Shown: piece after piece, positions 40,098 through 51,364 of the stretch | How the letters are laid out: each line of letters opens with the position of its first letter | How positions within the stretch are numbered: the stretch's first letter is position 1 | Made by a program: the position numbers and the translations under genes | The notes under the pieces: model-generated | What the model was told of the DNA's origin: nothing | Database searches by the model: none | What the model saw: only the letters and a program-made list of their open reading frames with translations | Origin: Asparagopsis taxiformis | Taxonomy: Eukaryota > Rhodophyta > Florideophyceae > Bonnemaisoniales > Bonnemaisoniaceae | DNA length: 64,000 nt | Reading direction: 5' to 3' | Assembly: GCA_030407315.1 (NCBI GenBank) | Contig: JALQPE010001728.1 | Location: 62,001 to 126,000, forward strand

Positions 40098-43000
40098 ACG
40101 ACGATGGTGGGACAATATGCGCCTCTTCATTATCAACGATTGCTAGCAAGGCGTAGAAACGAAGCGTTGTTTGAGAGACAAATCGCGGGTCGGCAGAAAA
40201 GAAGATCATGTTAAATCGAGGTAGGCGCGAGGTCGAAATTATCTGCTATCGTACACATAGTCGCTTTAACCATCCTGGATTTTGGCTAGATGTTTGCCTA
40301 GATAAAAAGTAACGACCAATGGGATTATACGGGATGGATGTACAGCCATGTTTGAAAAGCTGGAGCGATGCGATCGGGATGCGGAGAGCGTGCAGTGAGA
40401 ATTGACAACTTGATTATTACGAAAAGGGCTGGTGTGATATACCGCGATAAATGAAATTTTCAAAATTTTGGAGTTGAAGTCGGTATGATGTCATGATGTT
40501 GAATATGCCGCCTTGCTTTTGCCTGGATACATCTGGGATGTAAGTGGCAAATGTATTATACAACGTTCGTTCTGTAAGTTTCTGGCGTGCGCAACTCTAG
40601 TAAGGAGCTGACGCTCATTCTGCGTAGTTGGTCACAACACTGTGGATGTTTGATGGTAAAACAACGTGGACGTGCTGGCGGCACCTGCGAGTGACAGCCA
40701 GTTGCACACGAAGAATAATTGGAATAAAGCGGCGAGAGATTCTATGGTAAAAACGTGAATGTGTGGCAACACAGCAGCGACGGCGATATGTTTGTACGGT
40801 GGTCGATGAGAAATGCAAAGGTAGACAAAATATTGACAACGGGTCCAGCCATTGCTAAACTCTTGCTGGCGGTCGCCAGAAAAGGCTGTACATGTTGGCC
40901 ATAGCGTGGAAGGCACTATCCATGTATTCACGGTGATTGTTGTGGGACATTGTTGCAAGCGCAATCCATGTGGGACATCATGGATGCCGTATGACAATTA
41001 CAACATGTTTCAACTACAATTTGTTCGGATACAGCACCAATTGGTGCCCGGTTACAAACAGCTGCTCTCAATGCCGCGTATTGCGAGACTGCAACCAAAC
41101 GGCTGGTAACATACAAAGTCAACGAGTTGAGCATCACCAACTGTTTGTCCGTTGCGATGCCGTCAACGATAATCTCTATGCCGGTCAATTTTCTCGACAT
41201 CGCAAGGTAAAACCAACGCAACCTACAAACAATCGCACACCATGTCCATTACGAAACACTACAACTCTCACCCACACTCGCCAAAGTCCATGCATGACCA
41301 CCAGCCGGACAGATGGACATGTAACGCGACGAATAGTTAAGGTGGACTACAAGCATCCATAGCACGCAGATACCTCATTGGACGCAGTACGAATAAACAA
41401 TAATAGCATACTGCATAGCGCAGCGTCTCAACGAGCATGTGTGCAAGTAGCAACCATTCAAACCAAACCAATATGCCAACCAGCCGTCTACAACCACGGA
41501 TTGCACGCCAAACATCCAGCGCACAAGCAGCGCACTGATGCAAGGCGCGAGCGGGCGACTGTAAACCGCGGTGGACAAGGTAAGGCATCACCGTCTCTAA
41601 ATCCTGCGCACAATAATATCGCGAGACGCTAAACTCATGTGCACAACTTTGCATGCACAAGTCACCGCTGTGACACGCAGCGAGCGCAGCCATGCGTCTG
41701 TTCGGACGCGTGCCCGTCACAACGGACGGGTGAACTGGCGCGCTGGTGCACCTCTGGATGCAACTCGCACCGCAAACGACAACTGTAACCATGCCAAGCG
41801 CACTGGCGTTCCGTGCGTCATCTATCCATCGTCACGCCATCGCGCGCGCGCTCGCTCAGTCCATTCTGTAAGCAATCCAATCGCGGCCATTCCCGCATAC
41901 TTGCCGTTCTGAAGAGCGTGCCAAGAATAGAACGCGGCGCACAGTTGAGTTTCCAGCAGCGCAGACGTTTGCCGCCGCTGCGCCCGTCTGAGCGCACCGT
42001 CGCTGCATACAGCGCATTGCACCACGTTGGTTGCGACGCCCGTCGGTCCAAAGCGACGCGTGTATGCGCGATCGAGGCTGTGCGCGCCGCTCGACTAGAC
42101 GCGCCAAGGCCCGACGACGCGCCGCCCAGCGCTGCGCTACGCTACGCTGCATGCGTTGATTTGAATCGATGGGCGCCGGCGTGTTGCGCGAGCTGTGCCC
42201 AAGGCGTTGGGTATACGTGGGAAAAATTAAATTGTGCATGCACGCAAGGCATATGTCACAACGATGGAGTTTTTGGAAGCAGCACAGGGGCGAGGAGCCA
42301 GCCATCCAGCCAGTAGCCATGCCGTTCGGCGGCGCTGCGTGACAGCGGACCGCGGTTTGAAAGGACCGTTTCGTTTCGTGCTGATGTAACATTTTTGCTC
42401 AATCGTAATTGGTTGACACGTTGGTCCGTTGCGGTGCATCAAACGTATATCTATCTGTTGGTTGGCCCATTCACGCCATGATTTTTGGTCGCTGTTTTCC
42501 AGCGCGCATATTCCCGTATCGTCGCCCAATCAAGACCAATCATCGGAAACCTAGAAATTGCATTCCGTTGTGCTGACACTTTATAATGGCAGTACACGTT
42601 GTACACGTCGTTGTTTACAGCGTTGTCGTTAGATGAAATCAATCAATTTATGTCCTGTGAGTGTGTTGTGCCAAGTGAGCTTGTCGGCCCGCGTCGACGC
42701 GTCCAGTTGCGCGCTCGGTCGGCGGGTGCGGGCGTCTCGCCTCGCTCGCCTTTGGCTCGCACAATTAGCCACGCAACCAACTAGACATGCACAACGTATG
42801 TTATTATAAACAACCAATGCACACACGCACTGCCACTTCTTATTAACAATGCTAGCTGCAGTATCTACGATGCCATGCCGCTCAGTAGGCATCGGTCGAT
42901 GGGACACCGAGGTTATTAATTTAGTGAAATTGTCAACCACGAATGCATGAGTAAAGTATGGCCATGATATATTCCCAGAATTTTAAACGAATGGATGGTC

Positions 43001-43799
43001 GGAAGAAAAAGTCGCCCCCATCGGACCGTGGCACCGTTACTGTCTCCCGTTACGGGCCACTTGGATGCACATGATGGCACGCTGTCGACGGGACCGTTCT
43101 GATGTGTCCGTAGGGGGGTCCACAAACGACTGGTTACAAATGCGCAACTTATTCCCGCAACCAAATTTCTGGATGCAAACATCATACGCGCTGACCGACT
43201 GACCATCCTTTTGTAAGCAGTCAACGTGACATGTCCGTTGCACAATACACGCTCAGCGCACATGTATGAAGCCGCGGCTGCAGCTGTGTAAACAAGCTAT
43301 GATAATGCTACCGTACAGATCATGAACAGCAAAACCTGTAAGGCCCAGCCTACGATTCCGGGACCATTCAGCCTCATTTCTCCGCGCCCCGGCTTCCCGA
43401 ACAATATATCCAATGGGACCCACACGACCGCTTGCGCACATACTCTCAAATCGGCAACAGCACACATGCCACTATAAACTGCCTCAAAGACCCGCATTGC
43501 CCCCACTAACGGACACAATTACACGCCTCATTCCCACGATACCCGGCCATCAACACCAGTAGACAGCGCTCTGCCCACTTTTCTCCCTACTTGTGCGTAC
43601 CTCCCTCCATCCCTCCACCGCTTCGACCGCATACCCACCCGCCCATCCCCCCCTTCTCGCGCGCGTCCCCACGCCGCCACCGCTTCCACTCTGCCCGCCC
43701 TTGACATACACCGCCCTGCTCCACAACTAGACTGTCGCGTGCGACGCCTCCCCTCCCGCGCGCACGCTAGCACTTTCGCAACTCCTCCACTAATCCGCA
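40098..43799. other. 3.7-kb gene-poor region
   Basis: No gene recognised on either strand. The longest frames (for example 41337-41792 minus and 41813-42316 plus) show no domain, biased composition or start context. It contains short imperfect pentamer runs (GCTGCGCTACGCTACGCTGC near 42134). A non-coding RNA cannot be excluded. Confidence 0.4.
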
Positions 43800-45512
43800 A
43801 TGACTTCCGCAACCTACTTTGTACTAGCTGCCGCCCTCCTCGCCATCGCGCTTGCTGACATCAAGTTTGACCCTGACACCAACCCGGACAAGGTCGTCCT
43901 GGCAAGTTTTGGCTCAGCTTCGGCAACCATCTTTGTACTCGTTCGGGGCACAGACTCGGCTCCCTCTGTTAGCGCCTCCCGCTTTTACTCTGTCGGTACC
44001 ATCTCCCCCGCCGAAGGCCCCAACGGTTACACCAACTACACTATTCCGTTCAGCTTTGACGGCGACGTAGGAACTGCACCGTATACCGTCTCTGTCGACG
44101 ATGATTCTGTCTCCGCAACTTTCATCATCGCAGGCTTTGTGATCAAGGACTCGGACGGTAGGGTGGTCTCTGGTGATGATGGTGATGGTGTGTCGGTCGG
44201 CCAAAGTGGCTCCACGACCTACGATGTCAACGCTGTTGGCACTGACGGTCAGTCAGTGGACATTTCCGGAACTTCCATTGCTGGTCGTGAAATGACCGGA
44301 CCCTATCTTGAGGAAATTGATATGGAAGATACTATCATTACATCAACGACCTTTGTTCTTGCTATCACTACCTACCGTGTGGGAACTGGTCGCTTCATGG
44401 TTTTGTTCGAGTCCTCTGCCATTCAGCTCGGCGGTGAATCATTTGAAACTGTGCTCAATGTGAGGCAGGCAACTAGCCCCGTTCCGCCATGTGTTGCCAT
44501 TGGAGGAGCCGTGACTGCTTCTGATGGTTATGTGTCTGTGCCATTCTACAATCTTCTCACACCCCCAAGGGACTCGCCTGTGGATACTGTGACGATGACC
44601 ATCAACTCTGTGTCTGTCAATTGGGATCCGAGTCGTTCGAGTCTTGCTCTGCCCGATCAAGTCGCTGTGTTCCCAACTTCTGGATCTGGTGAAGCAACCT
44701 TCACTTGTGACGGAGAAGACGCAGCTATTATGGGTGGCGACGTCATTGTTGACGGTGGTTCTGTGCCGCTGGCGTCTGAGAACGTGGGAGAATTGCCTAC
44801 TTCAGATACGCAGGCAGTGCTGACTGCAGTGATCCGTGTGCTCCCAGCTGACATTGCTACTTTCCCATTGTCTGAGGCGCAGAAGATTATCGATCAGTTC
44901 TGCTCAGTCATCGGCTCATCTGACTGTGTTCTCTTCGGGTTGAGCAGTGGTTCAGTCATTCATGAAGTTGCCGGGTTGGTTGATGAGGATCAGGCTAGTG
45001 ATGCTGAGGATGCACTGACGGCATCATTTGAAGATTGTGCTTTCCAGACGAACACGGGTTACGAGTGTGATGAGGTAGAACTTGGTTCTGTGTCGATCAA
45101 CGCAGTTGCTGGAGGTGCGACACCGCCGGTGTCAGCCGCAGCCGGGGCTGGATTGGCCACATGGACTATCATATTGATTGCTGTAGTGGGAGCGTTTGCT
45201 CTGATTCTTGTGATCGTGCTTGGATTATGGGCGGTGTACCGACGATCTGCGGAACAATCGGAGTCGGACTACTCGTCATCAGGGCCACTGGGTGTGCCAG
45301 ATCCATCAGATCTGTTATACGAGCAATCCATTGTTCGTGATATCTACGGACGTGGAGACTTCCCGGATGGTGGACCTTCGCAAGCGGTGGCCGAGCAGCG
45401 CGCACGAGAAGCCGATTTGCGTGAAGAGTTTCCGCGACCGCCGTCATCGTCGTCTGGTGTGTCTCGGGGCGGTGCGGCTACTGACGATGCCTCCTCCACT
45501 TATTCAGTGTAA
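43800..45512 (+). CDS. Type I single-pass membrane protein with large extracellular region
   Basis: 570 residues, family not recognised. A signal peptide covers residues 1-19 (FVLAAALLAIALA, likely cut before DIKFD). An extracellular part of about 430 residues is rich in strands, S, T, V, G and D, with few cysteines. Its membrane-proximal stretch (LTAVIRVLPADIATFPLSEA onwards, about 340-430) resembles the ferredoxin-like SEA-type fold common in algal surface proteins (weak inference). One membrane helix follows (TIILIAVVGAFALILVIVLG) and then a cytosolic tail of about 85 residues, with DLLYEQSIVRDIYGRGDFP and a serine-rich end. Probably a cell-surface or endomembrane protein; ligand unknown. 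Confidence 0.8.
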   Translation: MTSATYFVLAAALLAIALADIKFDPDTNPDKVVLASFGSASATIFVLVRGTDSAPSVSASRFYSVGTISPAEGPNGYTNYTIPFSFDGDVGTAPYTVSVDDDSVSATFIIAGFVIKDSDGRVVSGDDGDGVSVGQSGSTTYDVNAVGTDGQSVDISGTSIAGREMTGPYLEEIDMEDTIITSTTFVLAITTYRVGTGRFMVLFESSAIQLGGESFETVLNVRQATSPVPPCVAIGGAVTASDGYVSVPFYNLLTPPRDSPVDTVTMTINSVSVNWDPSRSSLALPDQVAVFPTSGSGEATFTCDGEDAAIMGGDVIVDGGSVPLASENVGELPTSDTQAVLTAVIRVLPADIATFPLSEAQKIIDQFCSVIGSSDCVLFGLSSGSVIHEVAGLVDEDQASDAEDALTASFEDCAFQTNTGYECDEVELGSVSINAVAGGATPPVSAAAGAGLATWTIILIAVVGAFALILVIVLGLWAVYRRSAEQSESDYSSSGPLGVPDPSDLLYEQSIVRDIYGRGDFPDGGPSQAVAEQRAREADLREEFPRPPSSSSGVSRGGAATDDASSTYSV

Positions 45513-47631
45513 TTCTTCTTTGCGACTGTTTCGAGTCGTGAAGTCTGTAGCAGAAACTCTATGATTAAGGTATACTCACAACTTTTTCCATACATTGTCT
45601 TGATCTGATTATCGCGTGTGTCCGCTGTGCGGGCGAGACGAGGTTGTTTTTAGTCAAAGCAGTGTCCCGGAGCGGGATATGGTAGAGCAGGCGGTGCGGC
45701 GTTTGTAGTGTGGAGTGGCGCCGTTACGGCAAGCTGTTTCTATCTTCACTAAACTAGGATATTGGCTGTAATCAGCGCTAAGCGTTGCGTGTCAATACGA
45801 AATAGCCTACTATTGGAGTTTCTAGAGAGAGAGAGTGTGTGTGGAAGCGGCGGTAGAAGGGGGGCTTTTGTGATTGTAGGGAGTGGAAGGAGCGATGCGG
45901 GAGTTGTGGCGATGGCGGCGTCGCTAGCGTTTTCGAATGCGCGCATGTATCGACAGGTGATGTGGCAGTGTGAATGGCAGGCGATATCACTGCGTTTACA
46001 ATTTGATCGTGGGAGGGCGGGCGGCAATGAAGGTAGACAGGCGAGCACAGCAGCGGACGGCAGGCGGGCAGCGGGTATGATGGGGGGAGCTTACAGTGGA
46101 TGTTCGGGAATGGACAAAATATAAAATGAGAAATGTAATTGCCAAGCATGTGTTGATTTGAGGCGCATAACAGTAATTGGTGCTGAGCGTAGAAAAGGGG
46201 CGGGCGACGTCGTGGACTGGAATGGTGACCGGGCTTACATAGTGTTCTAACGCGGTGGATGCAGCCTGATGAACAACGTTGTGTGTAGGGTTCAAGTTGG
46301 GCTGGCGAGCGGGAAATGGACGAAACGGTCATATGAATGCATGTGTGTTATGGTTGGTTGTGTACGGCGTATATGTTTCGAAAACATGGCCTGATCAAAG
46401 CCACTTGCTGCTGCAATGCTGTGCTGCATGTCACGTCAGTTGTGGAGGACCGTAGATGGGGTGGATGTCAGCGGACAGTCACGCGCGGGACGGTATGGAC
46501 CGCTCGGACCGTGGACGCGCTGGAAACGCGGTGTCCAGCAACGACATATTTGCAACATCGCGCGTCCCAAGGCGGTAACAATGGCGTGCCCTGTCGCCGT
46601 CGATGCACGCCGCCAATGCGCGTCGGCCACTTGGCATGGATCGCGGATCGCGACTGACGACGCTTACTGCGTATATCGGTGTCATGCGTTGCGGTCTGGG
46701 AAGGCGTGTTGATTCAAGTGCCGATTACAAATCGACCGACAGTGCAGCGCAGAGCTGTACAGTGCGTGCGCCGCCGTCTAACAATAGCTGCACGACATGC
46801 GGCGTGGCGTGGTGTGGCGCGGAGCGATGTGATGTGATGTGATGCGATGCGATGCGATGCGATGCAATGCAATGCGGTGTAGCGTTGACATGTCTACGCT
46901 CTTGTCGTATCGATTCGTAGCACGCCGACTGGAGCACGTGCAGATATTTTCGTGCGCAATCGTGCCCCCGTTCCTCCCGTCGTCCACGTTGCAGCCGTGC
47001 GCTTTCGACACATCTCGAGACCAATCGCGCTGCGCTGCGCTGTCTCACACGCTTCCTGTCGCGTGCGCGCTATTGACACTCGTACACGTGGTGAGGCGAC
47101 TTGGATGCGTGTGATGTGATGAGTGGAATTGATGCTTTGTGCATGTCCCATTTCGGTACTGTACGGCCATCAGATGGTGCGTCGCGAGATGTGACGTGCG
47201 AACGACGATGGGGCATTGTGTCGTGCCATTTTCTCGCCCGTCTGACGTACATCCAACCGCGTACCCGTCTTGTCCGCAGTGCACGCGCGGCTAACAACGA
47301 ACAGCAAAGAAACAGTCGAGTACACACATCATGTTGTTGTGCCTCGTGAAATACCATACTTGTCTCTTTCAAATGCATCGCGCTGCGCCTCCACTCCAAA
47401 CGATACAAACATTTTATCCGTATAATTTCCATACCATACCCATCTCTCCACTACAATTCCGCTATAATCGTTGCCGACCACCGTCCGTCCATGCGTACAA
47501 CGTCCACTCCACCAGCGTGCAACCAAACGAAACGCAAAACACCGTCCAATTCATTTCGTCCATCCATCCCAAACTGCAACCCTTAACCGCGACGCGCCCC
47601 TCATGTCGCCCAGTCCACCGCCATCCGCGCC
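45513..47631. other. 2.1-kb gene-poor region
   Basis: No gene recognised. It holds a GA/GT dinucleotide tract near 45824-45842 and the GATGC pentamer array listed separately. Confidence 0.4.
46826..46880. repeat. GATGC pentanucleotide microsatellite
   Basis: Eleven consecutive 5-base units: GATGT three times, GATGC five times, AATGC twice, GGTGT once. Not in any supported gene. Confidence 0.95.
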
Positions 47632-48834
47632 ATGGGAATCAACGGCACCGAGTTTCAACGCGCGCGCACACACATGCCGACCCAATTGCACGCGATAATT
47701 CTCGACGCGCATACGTTGACCACACACGCGCAGCCCGATCGAGCGCGATTGCAAGCCGCGCTACAGCGCGCTTCCACGCGTCTCATCGACCATTTGCAGC
47801 GAATCATCGCAAACGTCCCGTCGTCCATCCAGTTGCATCTGCACGCGTCCGCCGCTTCCGGCGTGCTGCACATCGTGCAATCCGACCTGTTGCGCGACCA
47901 CCGCTCCGTCGATACCGTATTCGCACGCATCCGCATTGCCCTTCGTGAGGCGCGTCCCCTGCCACCACATGCACTCGCTTTGTACTTTCGAAACACTATC
48001 GCCCAAATGATGGCGATCGCCTCTGGATTGCACCATCCGTCCGCATCTTTTGTATACGTTGTGCATGTCGATTTGCTGCATGCACTGCAGGATGCTCTCG
48101 TACATGCAAATATGCAAGCGCAGCTTGACGTTTTAGTAGTATGCAATCATGCCAATGAAAATTCACACCCAAACTTGCTACACCCTGCGTCCCATATCTA
48201 TAGACTTTGCGCAGATGCAAACTCGCTCTCAAACTATCTTGTACAAATAGCAACACGTCTATTAGACCAGCCGGCAACACTGACACTTTTAAATCGCCAA
48301 AACACTCCGCTGCATGTGGTATCTCTCACGCGTCGTCCGCGCGTGCTGCCGGTCGGCAGCGTAGTAACACGCGTTCAATACACAGCGCTGCGGCGCGTGT
48401 ACGACGAGACGTTGGCGGAAGATGTCCTCACAGGGTTTCCGCATATCATGTGGTGCGAGCAGGGCGAGAGAACGGCAGCGCTATTTCATTGCTTATGTGC
48501 TTCACTACAGATGGGGCGAGAAGCGCTGGTGTGTGCGTTTGAGGAAGAGGCGGGACGGAAGGGATTTGCTGCGCTTGTGCCCGGTCGCGTGAGCGGTGTT
48601 ATGATTGCTCGCGAAATATCGAGCGGCGAACATGTGATGCCTATGCCACGTGTTTGGCAGGTCGCGCCCGACAATAGTGTGGCATCGATGATCAATTCGT
48701 ATTTAAACGAGTTGGAAGTGGCGGTTCTAAACGTTTGCAGACTGACGAGTTGTGGCGATCGGCAGGGGCATGAAAGTGTCAACACGAGCAGCAAGAGAGC
48801 AAGTCGACGCGTAAACTTTGATGCCGAGAGATGA
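47632..48834 (+). CDS. Unknown 400-residue protein, possible vWA-like fold, C-terminal RVNF motif
   Basis: Not recognised. The start MGINGTEFQR at 47632 is an ATG in GCCATGG context. Residues 20-230 alternate hydrophobic strands with amphipathic helices (LHAIILDAHT, ASFVYVVHVDLLHAL, LDVLVVCNHAN), like a vWA/Rossmann domain lacking a clear DxSxS metal site. Residues 240-350 are strand-rich (LPVGSVVTRVQY, FAALVPGRVSGVMIA), which could be a Ku/SPOC-type barrel. This layout resembles treslin or Ku-like proteins only in outline. The end SKRASRRVNFDAER holds a K/R-V-x-F phosphatase-1 docking motif. Intact, intronless frame with protein-like composition supports a real gene. Confidence 0.65.
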   Translation: MGINGTEFQRARTHMPTQLHAIILDAHTLTTHAQPDRARLQAALQRASTRLIDHLQRIIANVPSSIQLHLHASAASGVLHIVQSDLLRDHRSVDTVFARIRIALREARPLPPHALALYFRNTIAQMMAIASGLHHPSASFVYVVHVDLLHALQDALVHANMQAQLDVLVVCNHANENSHPNLLHPASHIYRLCADANSLSNYLVQIATRLLDQPATLTLLNRQNTPLHVVSLTRRPRVLPVGSVVTRVQYTALRRVYDETLAEDVLTGFPHIMWCEQGERTAALFHCLCASLQMGREALVCAFEEEAGRKGFAALVPGRVSGVMIAREISSGEHVMPMPRVWQVAPDNSVASMINSYLNELEVAVLNVCRLTSCGDRQGHESVNTSSKRASRRVNFDAER

Positions 48835-49858
48835 TGTCGTGGAGGATAAATGTGCGGCGCAAGTCAAACGCATGGAGATCGACGAATGGGTGGGTAGCAC
48901 ATGGGCGTTGTAGTCACGAGACAAGTGGCCGAGCGAGCTGAGCATATCGTAACGGTGCCAGTCAGATTGTGATTCAATTTGAGTCATGTGTGTTCTCGCA
49001 CGCATCGTGCGGCATCACGAATCACATATCTCGCGATATGTATTAACGACAGCTGGCGGGATACAGTTGGACGATACTGTGTGGAAACGCGTGACCGGTT
49101 TGTGATTGTGCGGTTTTGATTGGGGATCGCGGCTGTGAAAGGGTTCAATTGGATGCAGTGATGCTCACGGTGGCGGATTAAGGTATCGAACGGCTCTTAT
49201 CGTGTCGCGGAAGAATGAGCGCGCGATCCAAGCGCATAGCAGTGGCGCGCGAGTTGGTGGTGTGTCGCCAAACCCGGCCTCGCCTCGCCATTGCCGTGAT
49301 TTCGGCGCACATTGGTCGGACGGTCACGACAGTCGACCAACGCCGCGTGAAACTTGGCAGCGCAAACCGTCAGTCCATGATGCGACGCGCTGCATGGATC
49401 GCACTGGTGTGAATGAAATGATTTGACGGCACAGACAGACAAACGGGCGTGGGTGCGTAAAAAATTGCAGCGCCAGGAGATAGTGCGAGATACAGCTCGC
49501 GTGACACGGCGACTGTACACGAATCGATAATCATTGGTGAGAATCACTTGCTGCTTTGCCGCACGCGTTGAAATTGACGGAAATGCAACTAATCTCAACA
49601 CATGCTCTGCACAAGTCAGAGTGCACGCGCCCCTTGCGACGGGTGGAGGCTGCTGTTGTGTAGTGTGAAGCTTCAAATCGCCTCGCATACTCCGACCTCA
49701 TGTCGCTACGTCATCATCCGCGCCCGTTTGAACTCTATAACTGTCCGTCACGCGCGCCCGACACCAGCTTCTATTCATACCGCCTCGCTTTGCTTTGGCA
49801 CCCTGTCTGACTCGTCTACCATCCATCTATTCAGTCCTTGTCCGCACCCGTACCCACC
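48835..49858. other. 1-kb spacer before the GATA gene
   Basis: No gene recognised. TCTATAAC near 49734-49741 may be a TATA element for the GATA gene. Confidence 0.4.
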
Positions 49859-50281
49859 ATGCCGCCCCAGGAGCCCCCGCGCACATGTCTCAACTGCGCC
49901 AACACGTCGACGCCGCTTTGGCGCCGCAGTCCGCTTGGTCCCAAGACGCTGTGCAACGCGTGCGGTGTTCGTATGAAAAAGGGACGTCTACTGTTCTCAG
50001 AAAGCAAGCCGCATTTTCGCACCGTAGAGTCGGCGGCCGCACTTGCCAAACGTCTGCGACGCGAGCAGGCGGCACGCGCAAAGTCTGCTAAATCCGACAT
50101 GAATCTACCGCGTCTGCCGCCATTGCCGCCGAGTTCGCAGGAAGCGCAGCCGTCAGCTCATGCTACCGCGCGTTCGGCCATTGCCAAGAGCAGCGCGCGG
50201 CGAAAAGTCAAGGCATTTAGCGGCAGTGCGGCTGGACTCTACTCGCTGCTGGCAGCCATTGAGTTTATTGAGACGCCGTAA
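49859..50281 (+). CDS. GATA-type zinc-finger transcription factor
   Basis: 140 residues from ATG 49859 (MPPQEPPRTC). A single GATA finger near the N-terminus has Cys10, Cys13, Cys32 and Cys35, spaced C-x2-C-x18-C-x2-C as in plant GATA factors, with TPLWRRSPLGPKTLCNACGV and a basic helix GVRMKKGR after it. The rest is basic and alanine/proline-rich (nuclear), with no second finger. It should bind (A/T)GATA(A/G) promoter sites; target genes are unknown. The open frame extends a few codons upstream through a non-ATG codon. Confidence 0.93.
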   Translation: MPPQEPPRTCLNCANTSTPLWRRSPLGPKTLCNACGVRMKKGRLLFSESKPHFRTVESAAALAKRLRREQAARAKSAKSDMNLPRLPPLPPSSQEAQPSAHATARSAIAKSSARRKVKAFSGSAAGLYSLLAAIEFIETP

Positions 50282-50576
50282 GGTGGTTGGCCTGCCTGCT
50301 TGCTTGCATGTACTTTTACTAGCATTTACGCCCGAAAGCGTATGTTGTTATTTTTCGCCCAAGATATGTTGTATGTTCATGTGTCACGGCTGTATTTTAT
50401 CCCCAACTTGTATAGGGTTTCATATTCGCAATGGGTGCGCGCAAGGACGCACGGTTTATTAATCCTCAACGTCTCGCCATCCTGTCAGCGCTTGATTGAT
50501 GTTTCGCTTGTTGATTTCGCGGCGTTTTATTATTCTTCTCGATCACATATCTACATGTACGATTTCCGCTCCTACT

Positions 50577-51014
50577 TTACTTTGGCACAAAATCGCCTAC
50601 AATCACAAAGTGCACCACAATAAACACACCTACGAGTATGCCAATTCCAACCCAGGCCCCCTTGACTAGAAACTCCAGCCAGTCGTTTCTGGACATGTCC
50701 TGCATGTTTGGTAGTGAGAACGAATTGATAAATTTGCGCCGCTTTCTTTCAGCCAGTACGCGCTCCACGTCCTCCTTGCGTCCGCCCAGCGGTCTAAGCG
50801 GGTTCTGGACCTCTTCCTCGAATGATGCTAATAGCGGATCGTTCATGGGATTTTGAGCGGATGTTGGTGTTCTCTCTTCTCTGCGCTGCGATTTGGACCG
50901 GCGCGGTTTTCGCGGTTTGCCCTGGCCCCTTTTGCAGCACGGAGGTTGCGCACGGTCTCGATATGCGGCGCTTCGTTCAGCGATGGGCAGCGGATGTTTC
51001 ACAAATGCGTACAT
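50577..51014 (-). CDS. Small single-pass membrane protein, unknown
   Basis: From Met at 51014 (MYAFVKHPLP) the product is about 145 residues. The first 55 are strongly basic (PRKPRRSKSQRREERTP), acid-poor and could be an organelle-targeting leader. Met at 50846 (MNDPLLASFEEE) would give an 89-residue protein without it. The conserved-looking part is RKEDVERVLAERKRRKFINS, then NDWLEFLVKGAWVGIGILVG and one hydrophobic helix (VGIGILVGVFIVVHFVIVG) ending at the C-terminus, GDFVPK. Tail-anchored or organellar topology is possible. Frame extension to 51269 looks like untranslated sequence. Confidence 0.6.
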   Translation of the reverse strand: MYAFVKHPLPIAERSAAYRDRAQPPCCKRGQGKPRKPRRSKSQRREERTPTSAQNPMNDPLLASFEEEVQNPLRPLGGRKEDVERVLAERKRRKFINSFSLPNMQDMSRNDWLEFLVKGAWVGIGILVGVFIVVHFVIVGDFVPK

Positions 51015-51364
51015 TCTACTATGCAAACAATGGCGGTGGTTGTTGGAATGTACTGCTTGGCGCGCGGATATCTGGTAGTGAGATACAACGAACGATACCT
51101 TCGCTTCGACAAACAAGGCCGATCTGAGCTCGGCTGCAATCAAAATTTCTTTTGAGCAGAAATATGAAACGGCTAAGTGACGGCTACTAATGCAAATGAC
51201 AAGCAACAAAGATCTGCAATTTAATTGGGCAACGAAACAAAAGCATGCTGCATTGCGCTTGATGATCATTCACTCGATCATGTCATACATGAGCAAAGCG
51301 CCACCCACGACATGTCATCCATACGATAAAGTCAGCAGGATGCACAGGCTCGTACGTCGTAACA
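51015..51364. other. Divergent spacer upstream of the isoamylase
   Basis: No gene recognised; divergent promoter region. Confidence 0.35.

Noticed and set aside
41813..42316. 167-codon open frame in the gene-poor region
   Set aside because: C/A/R-rich composition, no domain, no homology pattern; overlapping frames on the other strand equally long.
46826..46880. Telomere-like or CRISPR-like repeat
   Set aside because: A simple pentamer run without spacers, not a telomere motif, and CRISPR arrays are prokaryotic.
47331..47948. 205-codon plus frame overlapping the unknown gene at 47632
   Set aside because: R/H/P-rich and lacks secondary-structure pattern; the 47632 frame has an ATG in good context and a longer protein-like sequence.
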